A DNA stretch of 15,203 nt, taken from positions 1-15,203 of the forward strand of contig CAYTWF010000063.1 in NCBI GenBank assembly GCA_964441705.1, written 5' to 3'. Origin of the DNA: Eshraghiella sp964441705 (GTDB taxonomy: Bacteria > Bacillota > Clostridia > Lachnospirales > Lachnospiraceae). The translations under genes were made by a program, and so were the position numbers. Numbering within the stretch: the first letter of the stretch is position 1; every line of letters starts with the position of its first letter. Shown in pieces: positions 13,300 through 15,203 of the stretch. The notes below the pieces were generated by a model. That model ran no database searches. It saw only the letters and a list, made by a program, of their open reading frames with translations, and was not told where the DNA came from.

Positions 13300-13683
13300 A
13301 TGAACCGAAGTGCAAGAAACGAATTAATCGAGATAGTATGTGGACTTGCAATGATTACAACAGGTATAGGAATGTTTATTTCCAAAACCGCAGTAACATC
13401 AGCATTTCTGGAATCAGAAGGCTTTTGGAGCTGGTGGAAAATTATTCTGGTTATACTTCCACTGGTTATTGGAATAATTATGATGGCGGTAAAGCCGCAC
13501 CTTAAGGCCTCGAAGCTTGTTGCATTCATTGGTGCAGCACTTGTTGTTGTAATGATTATAGCCAATACTACAATTATTATAGAGAAAAAAATTGCTGTCT
13601 ACGAATGGATTATATATGGAGTTCTGGTCATTGGCGGACTCGTTATCAGTGTAGCGGCATTGTTTATTAATAAAAAGAAATAG
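13300..13683 (+). CDS. small membrane protein, four predicted helices
   Basis: A 127-residue hydrophobic protein of no family I recognise. Four membrane segments are visible at about residues 11-29, 44-64, 71-95 and 101-123, separated by short charged loops (KPHLKASK, IEKKIAVYE) and ending in NKKK. The ribosome site is excellent (GGAGGAGG, 13287-13294, 5 nt from the ATG). It lies 37 nt after the previous terminator; I could not find a convincing promoter in that short gap, so transcription may depend on read-through or on an atypical promoter. rlmD begins 26 nt downstream, so the two are probably co-transcribed. An overlapping frame at 13269-13505 is rejected. Confidence 0.8.
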   Translation: MNRSARNELIEIVCGLAMITTGIGMFISKTAVTSAFLESEGFWSWWKIILVILPLVIGIIMMAVKPHLKASKLVAFIGAALVVVMIIANTTIIIEKKIAVYEWIIYGVLVIGGLVISVAALFINKKK

Positions 13684-13709
13684 CAGTATATTCTGCAGAT
13701 AGGTGTGCA

Positions 13710-15071
13710 ATGAAAAAAGGCGAAATATATGAGGGAAAGGTTATTAAGGTTAATTTCCCCAATAAAGGCATAGTAGATTGTGAAGGAGAACAGGCAACAG
13801 TCAAAAATGTTATTCCTGGACAGACAATACGATTTCTTGTTAATAAGAAGCGTGGCGGAAAGTGCGAGGGACGATTGCTTGAGGTACTTCAATTGTCTCC
13901 ACTTGAGACTAATTCAGACAGGTGTCCTCATTTTGGACTGTGTGGGGGCTGTATATACCAAAGCGTTGATTATAGTGAACAGCTTAATATTAAGTCGCAG
14001 CAGGTAAATGGACTTATTGACAGTGTATGCAGTGATTATGATTTCCTTGGGATTATGGAAAGTCCAGTTAAAAGTGAATATCGCAACAAAATGGAGTATA
14101 CCTTTGGCAATGAGGTAAAGGATGGTCCCCTCGTTCTTGGAATGCACAAGCTTGGCGGATTCTATGACATTGTTCCGGTTCATGAATGCAGAATAGTTGA
14201 TGCGGATTTTCGTGCAATCCTTAAATGCACTCAGGATTATTTTAGAGCGTCAGGACTGCCTTTCTATCATAGGATGTCCCACGAGGGCTATCTTCGTAAT
14301 CTCCTTGTTCGTAAGACTGCAAGAACCGGAGAAATCATGGTTGACCTCGTTACAACGACTCAGCATGAATGTGACCTTACAGGCTATGTGGACGCATTAA
14401 GAGCTATTGATTATAGAGGAACATTAACCGGGATACTTCATACAAGTAATGACTCGCTGGCTGATGTTGTTCAGAATGATGCAACAGATATTCTGTATGG
14501 AAAGGATTACATATATGAGGAGATTCTTGGGTTAAGATTTAAGATAACACCATTTTCCTTTTTTCAGACCAATTCCCTTGGCGCAGAGGTTCTATACAAC
14601 AAAGTCAGGGATTTTGTTGGAGAATTTAATGATAAGGTTATTTTTGACCTGTACAGTGGCACTGGTACAATCGCACAGATGCTTGCACCTGTTGCCAAAA
14701 AGGTTGTTGGAGTTGAAATTGTTGAGGAGGCAGTTGAGGCTGCCAGAGAAAATGCCGCACTTAATGGACTTAATAACTGCGAGTTTATTGCCGGGGATGT
14801 TCTCAGGGTCATTGGTGAGCTTACCGATAAGCCGGATATAATTATTCTTGACCCACCAAGGGATGGAATTCATCCAAAGGCAATTGGACCTATAATAGAT
14901 TTCGGAGTGGACAGGATTGTATATGTATCATGTAAGCCAACAAGTCTGGTAAGAGACTTAGAGGTGTTTCAGGCAAGGGGATATAAGGTGGAGAAGGTCT
15001 GCTGTATGGATATGTTCTGCGGGACACCACATGTGGAGACGGTAGTATTGATGTCAAGAAAAGATAAATAA
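13710..15071 (+). CDS. rlmD: 23S rRNA (uracil-C5)-methyltransferase, RlmD/RumA family
   Basis: A 453-residue SAM-dependent enzyme that makes 5-methyluridine in 23S rRNA (U1939 in E. coli numbering; the Firmicute RlmCD type also modifies U747). An N-terminal TRAM RNA-binding domain (about 1-62, GEIYEGKVIKVNFPNKGIVDCEG) is followed by the [4Fe-4S] cysteines C72, C78, C81 and C160, which match the E. coli RumA set in spacing. The Rossmann methyltransferase domain has DLYSGTGT (313-320), DPPRDGIHPK (381 on) and the nucleophile C408 in YVSCKP. The usual DMFPxTPHVE ending reads DMFCGTPHVE. The ribosome site (TAGGTG, about 13700-13705) is weak, suggesting coupling to the gene upstream. The length is typical and the gene is intact. 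Confidence 0.94.
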   Translation: MKKGEIYEGKVIKVNFPNKGIVDCEGEQATVKNVIPGQTIRFLVNKKRGGKCEGRLLEVLQLSPLETNSDRCPHFGLCGGCIYQSVDYSEQLNIKSQQVNGLIDSVCSDYDFLGIMESPVKSEYRNKMEYTFGNEVKDGPLVLGMHKLGGFYDIVPVHECRIVDADFRAILKCTQDYFRASGLPFYHRMSHEGYLRNLLVRKTARTGEIMVDLVTTTQHECDLTGYVDALRAIDYRGTLTGILHTSNDSLADVVQNDATDILYGKDYIYEEILGLRFKITPFSFFQTNSLGAEVLYNKVRDFVGEFNDKVIFDLYSGTGTIAQMLAPVAKKVVGVEIVEEAVEAARENAALNGLNNCEFIAGDVLRVIGELTDKPDIIILDPPRDGIHPKAIGPIIDFGVDRIVYVSCKPTSLVRDLEVFQARGYKVEKVCCMDMFCGTPHVETVVLMSRKDK

Positions 15072-15203
15072 GAGACAGAAAGAGGCGTATTTCCGGGCTT
15101 TTTCGGAAGTTAGGACAAGATGCCTGACTGCTGAAAATGTCCGGTCATTTTATATGGAAACATATCTACTGCGAAAATGTGTGTCAGGTTGTGACCTCGG
15201 ATT
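15072..15203. other. intergenic tail with possible folded RNA, cut by window edge
   Basis: No open frame or gene is supported. A short stem TTCCG/CGGAA (15091-15095 with 15103-15107) lies after rlmD but lacks a T-run after it. Nested complementary pairs then follow: CCTGAC (15123-15128) with GTCAGG (15183-15188), CATTTT (15146-15151) with AAAATG (15174-15179), and ATATG/CATAT around a GAAA loop (15152-15165). GAAAATGT occurs twice (15133, 15173). This may be a leader of the next gene or chance. Confidence 0.3.

Noticed and set aside
13269..13505. Overlapping 78-codon frame in front of and within the four-helix membrane protein
   Set aside because: It starts upstream of the GGAGGAGG site, and its translation lacks any hydrophobic or domain pattern, while the ATG at 13300 fits well.
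1..15203. CRISPR array, tRNA/rRNA, insertion sequence or prophage genes
   Set aside because: No regularly spaced repeats, cloverleaf, transposase, integrase or phage structural frames were seen on either strand.

Overview
The window looks like ordinary chromosome from an anaerobic Firmicute of the class Clostridia, most likely Lachnospiraceae. The grounds are AT-rich DNA with AGA-rich codon use, strong GGAGG-type ribosome binding sites, a clostridial pyruvate phosphate dikinase, a Streptococcus/Clostridia-type TrpRS, a DUF1836 protein and a YerC-type TrpR homologue. I see no rRNA, tRNA, CRISPR array, insertion sequence, integrase or phage gene. Genus cannot be fixed by reading alone.

Layout. 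(1) 3-353: the 3' end of ppdK and a hairpin. (2) 465-2785: a DUF3880/CgeB-like glycosyltransferase, then trpS with its own promoter. (3) 2782-5779: a MerR-family regulator on the minus strand, divergent from a MATE exporter followed 5 nt later by a TIM-barrel amidohydrolase. The MATE promoter has the MerR-family architecture: a 19-bp -35/-10 spacer carrying a perfect 9-bp inverted repeat. (4) 5757-6716 (minus): a cytoplasmic zinc-dependent phospholipase C-like protein whose 3' end overlaps the amidohydrolase. (5) 6871-8037: a Cof-type HAD phosphatase and a YerC-type regulator, closed by a strong palindromic terminator. (6) 8085-8747 (minus): a DUF1836 protein, divergent from (7) pspA, an SPFH/zinc-ribbon protein of the YdjI type, and pcrA, all in one direction with short gaps. 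(8) 12942-15071: a small single-pass membrane protein with a very acidic tail, a four-helix small membrane protein, and a 23S rRNA uracil-C5 methyltransferase (RlmD). The last 132 bases hold no gene.

The most interesting parts are two small stress modules. The first is the MerR/MATE/amidohydrolase set, which reads as a ligand-sensing switch driving export and perhaps hydrolysis of a compound. The second is the PspA plus SPFH-zinc-ribbon pair, an envelope-stress module whose promoter region holds four copies of an ATGTAA half-site in two inverted repeats. It also has a UUCG-capped hairpin between its two genes and may read through into pcrA. Two of the three convergent gene pairs overlap at their 3' ends. 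None of this is clearly a wholly new system; the parts belong to known families, and the novelty, if any, lies in the arrangement and control sites.
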